64,000 nt of DNA from Paracoccaceae bacterium (GCA_003512825.1 DOOI01000213.1:25910-89909), one strand, 5' to 3'; counted from the stretch's first letter, positions 33,160 through 42,210 are shown. Translations and numbers: made by a program. Notes: generated by a model from the sequence alone, not told the origin.

Positions 33160-34281
33160 ATGTCCACACCGCCCTTTCGCGCCGACCACGTTGGCAGTCT
33201 CTTGCGCCCCGCAACCGTGAAAGCAGCCCGACGCGCGCATTTTGAAGAAAAATCTCTCGATCAAGCGGGGCTCGCACAGGCCGAAGATGCCGCCATTACG
33301 GCCTTGATCAAGATGCAAGAAAGCGTGGGTTTGCCCGTTGTCACCGATGGGGAACAGCGTCGCTCCTTTTGGCACTATGATTTCATGGATGGGCTCGACG
33401 GGTTTTCCGTCGTCGAACGCGCCCCTGACCAGGGGGTGCAATTCGCGGGCATCAAGTTACGCCCGATGTTTCCCACGATTACCGGAAAGCTCGATTTTCC
33501 CGCAGACCACCCGCATCTCGCGCATTTCAAATTTGTCGCAGCCCAAAGCAAAGTGACCCCGAAAATCTCAATACCCGGTCCCTCTTGCTGTCACTTCCGA
33601 ACGGATCCCGCCGATATCGCGCCAAAAGACTATACCGATATCGAACACCTCACGGCAGATATCGCGGCCACGTATAAGAAGGCCGTGCACGCCTTCTACG
33701 ACGCCGGGTGTCGGTATCTGCAAATGGATGACATCTTCTTCGCTTATCTTTGCGACCCCAAACACCGCGCCACCAAAGTCGCGCAAGGCCAAGATCCCGA
33801 TTGGCTCGTTGGCCGCTATGCATGGATGATGCATGAAGCAATCAAAGACCGCCCCTCTGACATGGTCATTGGCATGCATATGTGCCGGGGCAATTTTCGC
33901 TCCACCCATGCCGCCGAGGGCGCCTATGACGCCGTTGCAGATGCGGTATTCAATCAGACCGGGGTGGATGTGTTCTTCATGGAATATGACACCGATCGAG
34001 CGGGCGGCTTGGAGCCGCTTTCCTTGCTTGCCAAAGGCAAACAACGTGTGATGCCGGGCTTCATCACCACCAAAACCGCCCCTTTGGAAGAGATGGATTG
34101 GCTCAAACGCCAATTTGACGCCGCTGCCAAATTCGCACCGCTTGAGCAAATGGGCATCGCGCCGCAATGTGGCTTCGCCTCGACAGAGGAAGGCAATTCC
34201 CTCACCGAGGACGACCAAAAGCGTAAACTCGATTTGGTGGTGCGCTGCGCGGAAGAGATCTGGGGCGGCGTCGACGCTTGA
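33160..34281 (+). CDS. MetE-like cobalamin-independent methionine synthase family protein (catalytic half only)
   Basis: A 373-residue single-domain relative of the MetE C-terminal barrel (YxjG/YxjH group). Candidate zinc ligands are visible in GMHMCRGN and PQCGFAST; the conserved start FRADHVGSLLRP and DGEQRR are typical. Full MetE has about 750 residues with an extra N-terminal barrel for polyglutamyl folate, which is absent here, so the methyl donor may differ or the protein may need a partner. GGAGG lies 8 nt before the ATG. It stands alone after the TetR gene, which could regulate it. Confidence 0.8.
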   Translation: MSTPPFRADHVGSLLRPATVKAARRAHFEEKSLDQAGLAQAEDAAITALIKMQESVGLPVVTDGEQRRSFWHYDFMDGLDGFSVVERAPDQGVQFAGIKLRPMFPTITGKLDFPADHPHLAHFKFVAAQSKVTPKISIPGPSCCHFRTDPADIAPKDYTDIEHLTADIAATYKKAVHAFYDAGCRYLQMDDIFFAYLCDPKHRATKVAQGQDPDWLVGRYAWMMHEAIKDRPSDMVIGMHMCRGNFRSTHAAEGAYDAVADAVFNQTGVDVFFMEYDTDRAGGLEPLSLLAKGKQRVMPGFITTKTAPLEEMDWLKRQFDAAAKFAPLEQMGIAPQCGFASTEEGNSLTEDDQKRKLDLVVRCAEEIWGGVDA

Positions 34282-34297
34282 TCCCAGGCGCTCAGTC

Positions 34298-34325
34298 AAA
34301 AAAAGGGGGCCGTTGAATCGGCCCC
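34298..34325 (-). terminator. Intrinsic terminator of the LysM/rhodanese operon
   Basis: On the minus strand GGGGCCG-ATTCAA-CGGCCCC is followed by seven T residues, 34 nt after the LysM gene stop. On the plus strand the U-run is absent, so it serves the minus-strand operon. Confidence 0.85.
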
Positions 34326-34358
34326 TCTCGAGTTCTTGCCTGTGCCTAAAGTGCCCTT

Positions 34359-35264
34359 TTAGGTCGTTGGGATGACCAGACGCTGTCCAGTTCGGATTCT
34401 GTCTGGCGAGCCAAGAATGGCGCGGTTTGCTTCAAAAATTTGGGTGAACTTGCCAGCATCGCCGTAAAAGCGCTGGGCAATCGCCCCAAGGCTGTCGCCC
34501 GGTGAGACCGTGTAGAAGTTGAACTGCTCCACATCACCGCTGGCCTTTTGCACCATCCGCACCTCAACGCCCTCACCACCCGCGATCACGGGCTTGGCCG
34601 TCTCGCCTGCGGCCACGCGCGCTTGCGACACGATCGAGGCCAAGATCGTTGCCGTATCTACCCGGCCATCATTGGTCACCAGCGCCTTTGGAACCGAAAA
34701 CTCACCCCGGCCCGCCGCCTCGTTCACCAAAGCATCAATATAGGAATCTGATTGTCCCTCGCGCAGCGCCTGCGCCACCAATGCCTGCAACCCCGAGGCC
34801 GGAGCCGCGGGCGCAGCAGCAGGCACCACACCTGTCACCGCCCGGATATTGGCCAAAATTCCCGCTGTTGCCGCATCCATTGGGGCCGCGCTGGCAGGGG
34901 TTGCGACTTTTACCCCAAGTTCCGCCAAAACACCTGCGGTCATTGACTGCACATCGCTGCTGTCGGTGCGAAACTTCGCCTCGGGCACTGCGGTCTTGGC
35001 AATCGGTGCGGGCTGCAAGGCTTGAATGGGAGCCGCTGCCGCGACTTGCACCGGAGCAGCCGCCTCCGCTGACGCCACTGGCGCGCTCAGATCGGTGACA
35101 GCGCGTGTCACATCGGGCGCAGGATAGGCCAGCGGATCGCGGTCAGGCTGCAAGGCCACCAAAATCCCGGTAAGTCCCAAGAACCCTCCGATCGCCAAAG
35201 CAGACCGGATCAGTCGTGGATGCGCTTTGCGCGGGACGTGTGGCGTGTTCAAGCTTGTCATCAT
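34359..35264 (-). CDS. LysM domain protein with N-terminal membrane anchor
   Basis: A 301-residue protein. A basic N-terminus is followed by a hydrophobic segment (about residues 20-38, ALAIGGFLGLTGILVAL), an Ala/Pro-rich low-complexity linker (about 45-180), and a C-terminal LysM domain (about 250-297: YTVSPGDSLGAIAQRFYGD, then FEANRAIL and GQRLVIP). It should be anchored in the inner membrane and bind peptidoglycan in the periplasm. Two adjacent ATGs (35264 and 35261) exist; the first makes an ATGA overlap with the rhodanese gene, the second has better spacing to GGAG. Coupled to that gene. Confidence 0.8.
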   Translation of the reverse strand: MMTSLNTPHVPRKAHPRLIRSALAIGGFLGLTGILVALQPDRDPLAYPAPDVTRAVTDLSAPVASAEAAAPVQVAAAAPIQALQPAPIAKTAVPEAKFRTDSSDVQSMTAGVLAELGVKVATPASAAPMDAATAGILANIRAVTGVVPAAAPAAPASGLQALVAQALREGQSDSYIDALVNEAAGRGEFSVPKALVTNDGRVDTATILASIVSQARVAAGETAKPVIAGGEGVEVRMVQKASGDVEQFNFYTVSPGDSLGAIAQRFYGDAGKFTQIFEANRAILGSPDRIRTGQRLVIPTT

Positions 35265-35890
35265 GGCTCCAGCACCGTTAGTCCAAGGATCATCCAATCC
35301 TGCATACCACCCCGATAATATTTTATCTTCTCAGCGGGATAGCCTACGTCGAGCAGGTTACGGATCGCGCGGGGAGATTGATCACACCACGGACCGTTGC
35401 AAAAAAGCGCAAGGTCAAATGCTCCAGAGAAATCCCAAGCACTGCCTTGTTGTATCGCGCCAAGCGCTTTCAAAATCTCGTCGCGATAGGGGTTTGTTGC
35501 CTCAAGCGTCGCAAAGGGCACATTGACCGATCCGGGGATGGTGCCCTTGGCAAACCATTCTGGCACCCGGCTGTCGATCAACAGGCCCTGACCCTGTGCA
35601 ACCCGGCTCGAGAGGAAATCCATCACCTCAATCTCACCGATTGTCTCAACACCCGCGCCTGCCGACATCGGGTGAATGCAAAACGGTGGGCAGGCCCGAG
35701 ACGTCTTGGCAAATTCTCCGCTCAAAACCGCATCAGGGTCTTGGTTGCGGGCTATTTCATAGCTCTTGCCGCTGACGGAAAAACTGCGTGACATGTCGTC
35801 AGGCGTGATCCGCACAGCCTTATCCGCGGCCCAAAGTGGCGCGGCGCAAAGCTGCACAAGTGCAAATGCGAGAAACAGTACTCGCGTCAT
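35261..35890 (-). CDS. Secreted rhodanese-like domain protein
   Basis: A 209-residue periplasmic protein with signal peptide MTRVLFLAFALVQLCAAPLWA. The rhodanese domain covers about residues 90-205: GLLIDSRVPEWFAKGTIPGS, then a cysteine loop ALFCNGPWCDQSPRA with two cysteines, and YYRGGMQDW. The CxxxxC loop is longer than the usual single-Cys CRxGxR active site, as in the PQQ/methanol-associated rhodanese group, so thiosulfate sulfurtransferase activity is uncertain. The start at 35890 is set by the signal peptide. It is the first gene of the operon with the LysM protein; repeated TGATTCG motifs lie upstream. Confidence 0.75.
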   Translation of the reverse strand: MTRVLFLAFALVQLCAAPLWAADKAVRITPDDMSRSFSVSGKSYEIARNQDPDAVLSGEFAKTSRACPPFCIHPMSAGAGVETIGEIEVMDFLSSRVAQGQGLLIDSRVPEWFAKGTIPGSVNVPFATLEATNPYRDEILKALGAIQQGSAWDFSGAFDLALFCNGPWCDQSPRAIRNLLDVGYPAEKIKYYRGGMQDWMILGLTVLEP

Positions 35891-35962
35891 GGTTAAAATC
35901 CCCCAGAGTGGCATTTCTTGTGGCTGGCAGGCCAACACCCCGTTTCTGGCGTCAAGATATAG

Positions 35963-36042
35963 GCGAATCGCAACGAATCAGTCAACCAGAAGTGATTCGC
36001 GCACGACATGTTTTCTGCGCGCTGAGACGCAGAGGTGATTCG
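35963..36042. repeat. Cluster of TGATTCG/CGAATCA motifs upstream of the rhodanese gene
   Basis: CGAATCA at 35974-35980 and TGATTCG at 35993-35999 form an inverted pair. A further TGATTCG lies at 36036-36042 and a near copy CGAATCG at 35964-35970. The spacing, 75-150 bp upstream of the gene, suits a regulator site. The rest of the 262-bp gap (35891-36152) shows no gene. Confidence 0.4.
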
Positions 36043-36152
36043 TTTCAGTGACTTAGCCGCAATTGCCGGGGTAAATTAATCTACCAAACCGCGTGGAATG
36101 CGCGCAGGCAAAGCAAAGACAACAGGCTCTGATGCCCGAAAACCGCCGATGA

Positions 36153-36623
36153 TCACGCGATGAGGTCTTTTTCCGAACCCGAAACAGCGCCAAGCGCATC
36201 TTGTGGCGCAATGCCCAGCAAAAGCCCGCGCGCGCCCGCATTGATCCATACCCGCTCCGCCTGCATCACCGAGATTTCAAACATCGTTGGCACGGCACGC
36301 TTTTGCCCAAAGGGTGAAATCCCGCCCACGCGATAGCCCGTCAACTTCTCTGCTTTCGCAGGCAACATCATTACAGCCGCTTTGCCCCCAAACCCGGCTG
36401 CGACCTTCTTCATCGACAAGGTGCGATCTGAGGGCAAGACACAACACACCGGGCGTCCGTCCAGCTCGACCATCAAGGTTTTCAAGGTCAGCCCTGGGTC
36501 CAACCCCAAAGCCTCAGCGGCCGCACGCCCAACAGCTTCGGCCGTGCGGTCGTATTCATAGGGATGCAGGGAAACAGAAATCCCAGCAGCTTGCAGCGCT
36601 TTGAGGCCCGGTGTTGAGGTCAT
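36153..36623 (-). CDS. ybaK: YbaK-type Cys-tRNA(Pro)/Cys-tRNA(Cys) deacylase
   Basis: A 156-residue YbaK/EbsC protein that hydrolyses mischarged Cys-tRNA(Pro). The N-terminal TPGLKALQAAGI and EYDRTAEAVGRAAAEALG segments, KTLMVELDGRPVCCVLPSD with the catalytic-lysine region MKKVAAGFGGK, and GYRVGGISPFGQKR (the family hallmark) are present. It stands alone between the rhodanese operon and the formaldehyde dehydrogenase gene, the latter 110 nt away on the same strand. Confidence 0.9.
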   Translation of the reverse strand: MTSTPGLKALQAAGISVSLHPYEYDRTAEAVGRAAAEALGLDPGLTLKTLMVELDGRPVCCVLPSDRTLSMKKVAAGFGGKAAVMMLPAKAEKLTGYRVGGISPFGQKRAVPTMFEISVMQAERVWINAGARGLLLGIAPQDALGAVSGSEKDLIA

Positions 36624-36733
36624 CGATCTATGTCACATCGGCAAGGATGGCGCGGTGGGAAGGGGGGCTGTCTGCCCCCCTCTGCCTCACGGCATTCACC
36701 CCCCGAGGATATTTTTCGCAAGAAGACAGCCAG

Positions 36734-37864
36734 TCAGAAGACCACGACCGAGCGGATTGATTTGCCTTCATGCATCAGATCGAAGCCTTTGTTGATGTCT
36801 TCGAGTTTGAGCGTGTGGGTAATCATCGAGTCGATTTCGACTTTGCCGTCCATGTACCAATCAACGATTTTGGGCACATCGGTGCGTCCACGCGCGCCGC
36901 CAAAGGCGGTGCCTTTCCAGACGCGCCCGGTGACCAGTTGGAAGGGGCGGGTTGAAATCTCTGCGCCTGCTGGCGCCACACCAATGACCACAGAGACGCC
37001 CCAGCCACGATGCGTACATTCAAGGGCATCTCGCATGACTTGGGTATTTCCAGTGCAGTCGAATGAGTAATCCGCGCCACCGATCTGATCGAAAGGGGTC
37101 TTTGTCATATTTACGATATGCTGCACGATGGGGCCGTCAATTTCCTTCGGATTGACAAAATGGGTCATGCCGAACCGCTCACCCCATTCCTTTTTATCGT
37201 TGTTGAGATCAACGCCGATGATCATATCCGCGCCCGCCATCCGCAAGCCTTGGATCACGTTGAGGCCGATTCCGCCGAGACCGAACACCACAGCTTTCGC
37301 GCCGATTTCCACTTTGGCGGTGTTGATCACTGCGCCGATGCCTGTGGTCACGCCACAGCCGATATAGCAGACCTTGTCGAAAGGTGCGTCGGGGCGGATT
37401 TTAGCCAGCGCGATTTCTGGCAGCACAGTGTGGTTGGCGAAGGTAGAGCAGCCCATGTAATGCAGGATCGGAGTGCCATCGAGCATGGAGAAGCGCGTGG
37501 TGCCATCAGGCATCAGGCCTTGGCCTTGGGTGGCGCGGATCGAGGTGCATAGGTTGGTCTTCTGGCTCAGGCATGACGGGCACTGGCGACATTCGGGGGT
37601 GTAGAGCGGGATCACGTGATCGCCGGGCTTCAGAGATGTGACGCCGGGGCCCACTTCAAGCACCACGCCTGCGCCTTCATGGCCAAGGATCGCCGGGAAC
37701 ATTCCTTCGGGATCTGCGCCGGAAAGGGTGAATTCATCAGTGTGGCAGATGCCTGTCGCCTTGATTTCGACCAAGACCTCGCCTGCTTTTGGGCCTTCGA
37801 GGTTGACCTCCATGATTTCGAGCGGTTTGCCCGGGGCAACGGCGACGGCGGCGCGAGTTCTCAT
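36734..37864 (-). CDS. frmA: S-(hydroxymethyl)glutathione dehydrogenase (class III alcohol dehydrogenase)
   Basis: A 376-residue zinc alcohol dehydrogenase of class III that oxidises S-hydroxymethylglutathione in formaldehyde detoxification and one-carbon oxidation; AdhI or FlhA in other alphaproteobacteria. The catalytic zinc ligands are in [19 protein letters not shown] and YIGCGVTTG; structural zinc cysteines are in [15 protein letters not shown]; the NAD motif is GLGGIGL. No S-formylglutathione hydrolase gene is adjacent. The divergent 157-bp gap to the I78 gene holds its promoter. Confidence 0.93.
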   Translation of the reverse strand: MRTRAAVAVAPGKPLEIMEVNLEGPKAGEVLVEIKATGICHTDEFTLSGADPEGMFPAILGHEGAGVVLEVGPGVTSLKPGDHVIPLYTPECRQCPSCLSQKTNLCTSIRATQGQGLMPDGTTRFSMLDGTPILHYMGCSTFANHTVLPEIALAKIRPDAPFDKVCYIGCGVTTGIGAVINTAKVEIGAKAVVFGLGGIGLNVIQGLRMAGADMIIGVDLNNDKKEWGERFGMTHFVNPKEIDGPIVQHIVNMTKTPFDQIGGADYSFDCTGNTQVMRDALECTHRGWGVSVVIGVAPAGAEISTRPFQLVTGRVWKGTAFGGARGRTDVPKIVDWYMDGKVEIDSMITHTLKLEDINKGFDLMHEGKSIRSVVVF

Positions 37865-38021
37865 TTAAGCTATCTCCTGCAAAATACGCGCAAAGACTCG
37901 GCGAATTTTCGCAGTTTGGCAACCGGAGTTTGCGGCAAGCATTGCGGGCTCTGCGACAGAGTGCGAGACTTTATGTGCCTTTGTTGGGGCTTGGGGGCGC
38001 TATGGTGGAGGGGAGAGCGGC

Positions 38022-38285
38022 ATGTTTTGTCGGTGCGTAGTTTGCTTGGCGGCGGTGATCGCGACGGCGGCCTGTGCGGCACCGGTTCCGCCGTCTGACA
38101 GCTGTGGTGCTGCTTCTTTGGCGCGCTTGATCGGTCAGCCTGTGGCGGATGTCGTGCTCGGTGCGGCGCCCTCGCCGGTGCGTGTTATTGGGCCAAACAC
38201 TCCTGTGACCAAAGATTATCGGCTCAACCGTCTCAATATCATTCACGATGCGGCAGGTGTCATTATCGACATTCGCTGCGGTTAG
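38022..38285 (+). CDS. I78-family peptidase-inhibitor-like small secreted protein
   Basis: An 87-residue protein with a hydrophobic N-terminus ending ATAACA, which could be a lipoprotein or ordinary signal. The I78 core follows: CGAASLARLIGQPVADV, then RVIGPNTPVTKDYRLNRLNI and IIDIRCG at the end. Members of this family inhibit serine proteases. It ends 65 bp before imuB and may share no function with it. The short length is normal for the family. Confidence 0.8.
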   Translation: MFCRCVVCLAAVIATAACAAPVPPSDSCGAASLARLIGQPVADVVLGAAPSPVRVIGPNTPVTKDYRLNRLNIIHDAAGVIIDIRCG

Positions 38286-38320
38286 GGGTCTCGACTCTGT
38301 CTGCGGGGATGCATAAATTA

Positions 38321-38335
38321 GAACAATAGGTGAAC
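38321..38335 (+). promoter_or_regulatory. LexA (SOS) box in front of imuB
   Basis: GAAC-AATAGGT-GAAC is a perfect match to the alphaproteobacterial LexA direct repeat GAAC-N7-GAAC. It ends 15 bp before the imuB ATG (38351), a position suited to LexA repression of imuB. The alternative GTG start at 38330 lies inside the box, which argues against it. Confidence 0.85.
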
Positions 38336-38350
38336 ATTTTCGGGCCAGTC

Positions 38351-39961
38351 ATGCTCTGCCGCCGCATCCTTTGTCTGTGGTTTCCCCGCCTTGGTGCGGA
38401 GCGATTGGTGCGGCTGGGTCTGGAGGAGCCCGGCCAGCCTCTTGCTACAATCGAAGAGCATGGCCCGGCGCAAATCCTGCGCGCGCTCACGTCCGAAGCC
38501 TCTGCAGCCGGGCTTCATCCGGGGCAGCCGCTGCGCGAGGCATTGGCGCTGTGTCCCGGGCTGCGAACGCGGCAGCGTCAGCCTATGGTGGAAGCCAATT
38601 TCATGGCGGTGCTGCGGCGTTGGTCGGGGCGTTATTCACCCTTGGTTGCGCTTGACGGCACGGCGGGGCTTTTGCTCGACATTACAGGTTGTGCCCATCT
38701 TTTTGGCGGCGAGGAGGGGATGTTTGCCCGCGTCATCGATGACTTCGCCGAGATGGGGCTTTCTTTGCGCGCGGGTATTGCTGACACGCCGGGGGCTGCT
38801 TGGGCCTTGGCACATCATTCGGGTCGCGATGCCACGACCGGGCGTTCAGGCGATGGCATTTCCAGTGAGGCTCGCGCCACGCGTTCGCGGGCCGCACGGC
38901 GCCCTCAACCCCCGCGAGCTGCGATGGGTCAGGGGGGCATTGCGCCCTCGGGCCATACCCATGACGCCCTCGCGCCCTTGCCGATGGAGGCGTTGCGCCT
39001 GAGCGCCAAAACCGCCGAGAGCCTCTCGCGCCTTGGCCTGCGCCGCATCGGTGATCTTTACGCGCAGCCCCGTGCCGCGCTCGCGCGCCGTTTTGGCACG
39101 GAATTGGTGCTGCGTCTCGATCAGGCCTTGGGCGCAGTCCCCGAACCAATTTCACCAGTGCGCCATGAAATACCTTATGCCACCCGGTTAAGCTTGCCTG
39201 ATCCCATTGGTTTGATGGACGACCTGCTTGCCGGGCTCGATCGCCTCTTGCCGCGTCTGTGCACCACGCTGGCCCGCGATGGGCTGGGCGCGCGGGTGTT
39301 GCGCTTTGAGGCCTATCGCGCCGATGGGGGCTTTGACGCGGTGACCATCGCCTTGGCACGGCCCATGGTGGAACCAGAGCGCATCCGTCCCCTTCTGATG
39401 CTCAAACTCACCGAGATTGATGCGGGCTTCGGCATCGACATGCTGCGCCTCGTCACTCTGCGCGCCGAGCCTTTGCGCGCGCAGCCAGTCACTAGTGCCA
39501 TCGGCGCTCCCAACACAGATGATAGCGCCGCACTCCATGATCTCTTGGGGCGTCTCGGTGCGCGTCTGGGCACTGATGCCGTCACGCGGCGCCATCCCGC
39601 CAATAGCCATATCCCAGAGAAGACCGCGCTTACGCTGGCCGCCGCGTGGTCAGACCCCTGTGGCCCTTGGCCCGAGCGCCCCGAACGCCCGATCCTCACA
39701 TGGCGGCCCGAACCTGTGCAGGCCCCCGCGCGTCCCGTGCCGCCTGCGCGTTTTCGCTGGCGGCGGCGCGAGCATGTCATTGCCGACGCGCTGGGCCCCG
39801 AGCGCATTTTGCCCGAATGGTGGCTCGAAGATCCCCAATGGCGCTCCGGTGCGCGGGATTATTGGATCATCACCACCGAAACAGGCGAGCGGCTTTGGCT
39901 GTTTTACGCCCATGGCGCCGCCCTCAGCGCTGGCTGGTTCTGCGTTGGAAATTTCCTCTGA
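38351..39961 (+). CDS. imuB: ImuB, Y-family polymerase-like mutasome protein
   Basis: ImuB bridges the beta clamp and the DnaE2 polymerase in SOS mutagenesis and lacks polymerase activity. The 536-residue protein has the Y-family layout (ILCLWFPRLGAERLVRLGL; ALDGTAGLLLDITGCAHLFGG; ALAPLPMEALRLSAKTAESL; a helix-hairpin-helix near LGLRRIGDL). As expected, the palm lacks the DxD of active DinB. Residues about 155-200 form an Arg/Ala/Gly-rich low-complexity stretch. The ATG at 38351 follows the LexA box. Usually imuA lies upstream and dnaE2 downstream; here an I78 gene and a convergent paaZ take those places, and dnaE2 lies about 21 kb away. Confidence 0.88.
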   Translation: MLCRRILCLWFPRLGAERLVRLGLEEPGQPLATIEEHGPAQILRALTSEASAAGLHPGQPLREALALCPGLRTRQRQPMVEANFMAVLRRWSGRYSPLVALDGTAGLLLDITGCAHLFGGEEGMFARVIDDFAEMGLSLRAGIADTPGAAWALAHHSGRDATTGRSGDGISSEARATRSRAARRPQPPRAAMGQGGIAPSGHTHDALAPLPMEALRLSAKTAESLSRLGLRRIGDLYAQPRAALARRFGTELVLRLDQALGAVPEPISPVRHEIPYATRLSLPDPIGLMDDLLAGLDRLLPRLCTTLARDGLGARVLRFEAYRADGGFDAVTIALARPMVEPERIRPLLMLKLTEIDAGFGIDMLRLVTLRAEPLRAQPVTSAIGAPNTDDSAALHDLLGRLGARLGTDAVTRRHPANSHIPEKTALTLAAAWSDPCGPWPERPERPILTWRPEPVQAPARPVPPARFRWRRREHVIADALGPERILPEWWLEDPQWRSGARDYWIITTETGERLWLFYAHGAALSAGWFCVGNFL

Positions 39962-39972
39962 TCGCCCCTGCA

Positions 39973-42003
39973 TTATGCGCTGCGATAGGCCACCATCGTC
40001 AGCAACTCATATTCCGCCACTTGCTCACCGGTTTGATTGGTCAAAATCACGGCCCAAGCCACTTCGCCATAGCTGTCGGTGCGCCGCGTCTTGCGCTTGA
40101 CCGTCAGTTGTGCGGCGATGCTGTCGCCGGGTGAAACGGGCTTTTGAAAGGACAGTCCATTCAGCCCCGTATTGGCCAATACAGGTCCGGGGTTTGGCTC
40201 CACAAACAGCCCAGCCGCAAAGCTCAACAGCAAATAGCCATGCGCCACACGTCCGGGGAAGAAGGGATTTGCCTGCGCTGCGGCCTCATCCATATGCGCG
40301 TAAAACGTATCTCCGGTGAAATGCGCGAAATGCTCGATATCCTCGAGCGAAATCTCCCGCGCCTTTGTATGGATGGTCTCTCCGATCCCCAAGTCATCGA
40401 AATTGCGCTGAAACGGGTGGCGCGGGCCTTCGGAAACAGGGGCACCGCGCAGCCATGTGCCCGACACTGCCGACAGTATCCGTGGGCTGGCTTGCACGGC
40501 GGTTCGCTGCATGTAATGCAGCACTGCCCGCACGCCGCCCAATTCCTCGCCTCCCCCTGCGCGCCCCGGCCCGCCATGAATCATCTGCGGCATCGGCGCA
40601 CCATGTCCGGTGGCCTCGGACGCAGCGTCGCGATCCATGATGTAAAGCCGACCATGATGCGCCGCACTTTCCATGGTCACATCGCGTGCCACCTCTGGGT
40701 CATGGGTGAACAACGACGCCACCAGCGAGCCACCGCCGCGATTGGCCAAAGCCGCCGCATGGGCCACGTCGCGATAGGGCATCAAGGTCGAGACAGGCCC
40801 AAAGGCCTCCACCTGATGCACCAATCGCGCTGCATCCGGCGTGTCGCATTGCAACACCATCGCAGGCAAGAACGCCTGAGCGGCATCACCGCCCATAACC
40901 TCAAATTGATCGGGATCGCCATGGATCAGTCGCGCCTCTTGACGCAACATCGCCAGCTTGGCCAAAACATCCCGCTTCTGGCTCATCGACGCCAAAGCCC
41001 CAAGCCGCGCCTTCTCTCCTGCCGGATCTGCGGGCGAAATCGCCCCCAGCTTGGCTGCCAAAGCCTCACCGACTGCGCCAAGCATGGCTTGCGGCACGAT
41101 CAAACGCCGCATCGCCGTGCATTTTTGTCCGGCTTTTGTAGTAATTTCCTGCACCGCTTCCTTGAGGAAGAGCTCAAACTCAGGACTGCCTACACCTGCG
41201 TCCGGCCCGAGAATCGCGGCGTTCAGGCTGTCTTGTTCCGCCATGAACCGCGTGGAGTTCCGCATCAATGCAGGTGTCGCCCGCAGCTTGAGTGCCGTAT
41301 CAGCCGAGCCAGTGAAACTCACCACATCCTGCGGCCCCAAACGGTCAAGCATATCCCCCACCGAGCCGATCACCAATTGCACTGCGCCCTCCGGCAGCAA
41401 GCCCGAAGTGATCATCATTTCATAGCAGGCATGGGTCAGATAACAGGTTTGCGTCGCGGGTTTGATGATCGCTGGCACCCCGGCCAACAATGTCGGGGCC
41501 AGCTTCTCCAGCATGCCCCAAACCGGAAAGTTGAAGGCGTTGATATGCACTGCCACGCCTTGTAACGGCACCGCGATATGCTGCCCGCTAAAGGCCCCGG
41601 TGCGTCCCATCGGCTCCACGGCGCCGTCAATCCATACATGACCGTCCGGCAACTCTCGGCGTCCCTTGGCGGCATAGGCCATCATCGTGCCGATACCGCC
41701 CTCGATATCCACCCGCCCATCGCGCAGCGTCGCCCCGGTCAGCGGGTTGATGGCGTAGAGCGCATCTTTGCGCTCCATCAGATACCCCGCCAGCGCTTTC
41801 AACATCCGGGCGCGGTCGTGAAATCCCATTGCGCGCAGCGCAGGTCCGCCAACGCCGCGCGCATGATCCAGCGCGCCTTGCACATCCCAGCCACCATTCA
41901 TCGCCGTGGCAATCGGTTGACCCGTCACGGGCCCAAGAATCGGCGTGCTTTCGCCTCGGGCGGCAATCCAGCGTCCGACAATATGGCTCTCGGGTTTCAG
42001 CAT
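39973..42003 (-). CDS. paaZ: PaaZ, oxepin-CoA hydrolase / 3-oxo-5,6-dehydrosuberyl-CoA semialdehyde dehydrogenase
   Basis: A 676-residue bifunctional enzyme of aerobic phenylacetate degradation: the C-terminal MaoC-type hydratase opens oxepin-CoA and the N-terminal aldehyde dehydrogenase oxidises the resulting semialdehyde. The ALDH part (about 1-520) has NPLTGATLRDGR, NAFNFPVWGMLEKL, the cofactor motif VSFTGSADTA and catalytic Cys in TKAGQKCTAMRR. The hydratase part (about 535-676) has EDIEHFAHFTGDTFYAHMD and RVAHGYLLLS. The ATG at 42003 was chosen over an extension to 42096. Divergent from paaI, with a TetR-like operator between. Confidence 0.93.
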   Translation of the reverse strand: MLKPESHIVGRWIAARGESTPILGPVTGQPIATAMNGGWDVQGALDHARGVGGPALRAMGFHDRARMLKALAGYLMERKDALYAINPLTGATLRDGRVDIEGGIGTMMAYAAKGRRELPDGHVWIDGAVEPMGRTGAFSGQHIAVPLQGVAVHINAFNFPVWGMLEKLAPTLLAGVPAIIKPATQTCYLTHACYEMMITSGLLPEGAVQLVIGSVGDMLDRLGPQDVVSFTGSADTALKLRATPALMRNSTRFMAEQDSLNAAILGPDAGVGSPEFELFLKEAVQEITTKAGQKCTAMRRLIVPQAMLGAVGEALAAKLGAISPADPAGEKARLGALASMSQKRDVLAKLAMLRQEARLIHGDPDQFEVMGGDAAQAFLPAMVLQCDTPDAARLVHQVEAFGPVSTLMPYRDVAHAAALANRGGGSLVASLFTHDPEVARDVTMESAAHHGRLYIMDRDAASEATGHGAPMPQMIHGGPGRAGGGEELGGVRAVLHYMQRTAVQASPRILSAVSGTWLRGAPVSEGPRHPFQRNFDDLGIGETIHTKAREISLEDIEHFAHFTGDTFYAHMDEAAAQANPFFPGRVAHGYLLLSFAAGLFVEPNPGPVLANTGLNGLSFQKPVSPGDSIAAQLTVKRKTRRTDSYGEVAWAVILTNQTGEQVAEYELLTMVAYRSA

Positions 42004-42069
42004 CGATTTTCCTCCCCACAGGCTTCGGCGCAGAACATGACCTAGCCCGTGGGCTATTGCAACACTCTT

Positions 42070-42081
42070 GACCGCGCGGTC
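42070..42081. promoter_or_regulatory. Candidate TetR-type operator between paaZ and paaI
   Basis: GACCGCGCGGTC is a perfect 12-bp palindrome of the ACCG-NN-CGGT class bound by many TetR-family catabolic repressors, including PaaR-type proteins. It sits in the 207-bp divergent gap, 67 bp from the paaZ start and 130 bp from the paaI start. The TetR gene at 45145 in the same cluster is the obvious candidate; this is inference. Confidence 0.55.
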
Positions 42082-42210
42082 GGTTTTGTGCTGCAACTGC
42101 CTCGGGAGGCGCCCCCGTCCCCTGTTCTTTTGTCGCCGCTGTCATCTCGACAGCTCTGCGACACAAGGGTTCACATCAGGGCTGGGGCGCGCGAGGCAGG
42201 AGAGCCAGAG

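Noticed and set aside
40144-41565. 473-codon open frame antisense to paaZ
   Set aside because: The composition is His/Arg/Gln-rich and unlike a protein, and paaZ on the other strand is complete.
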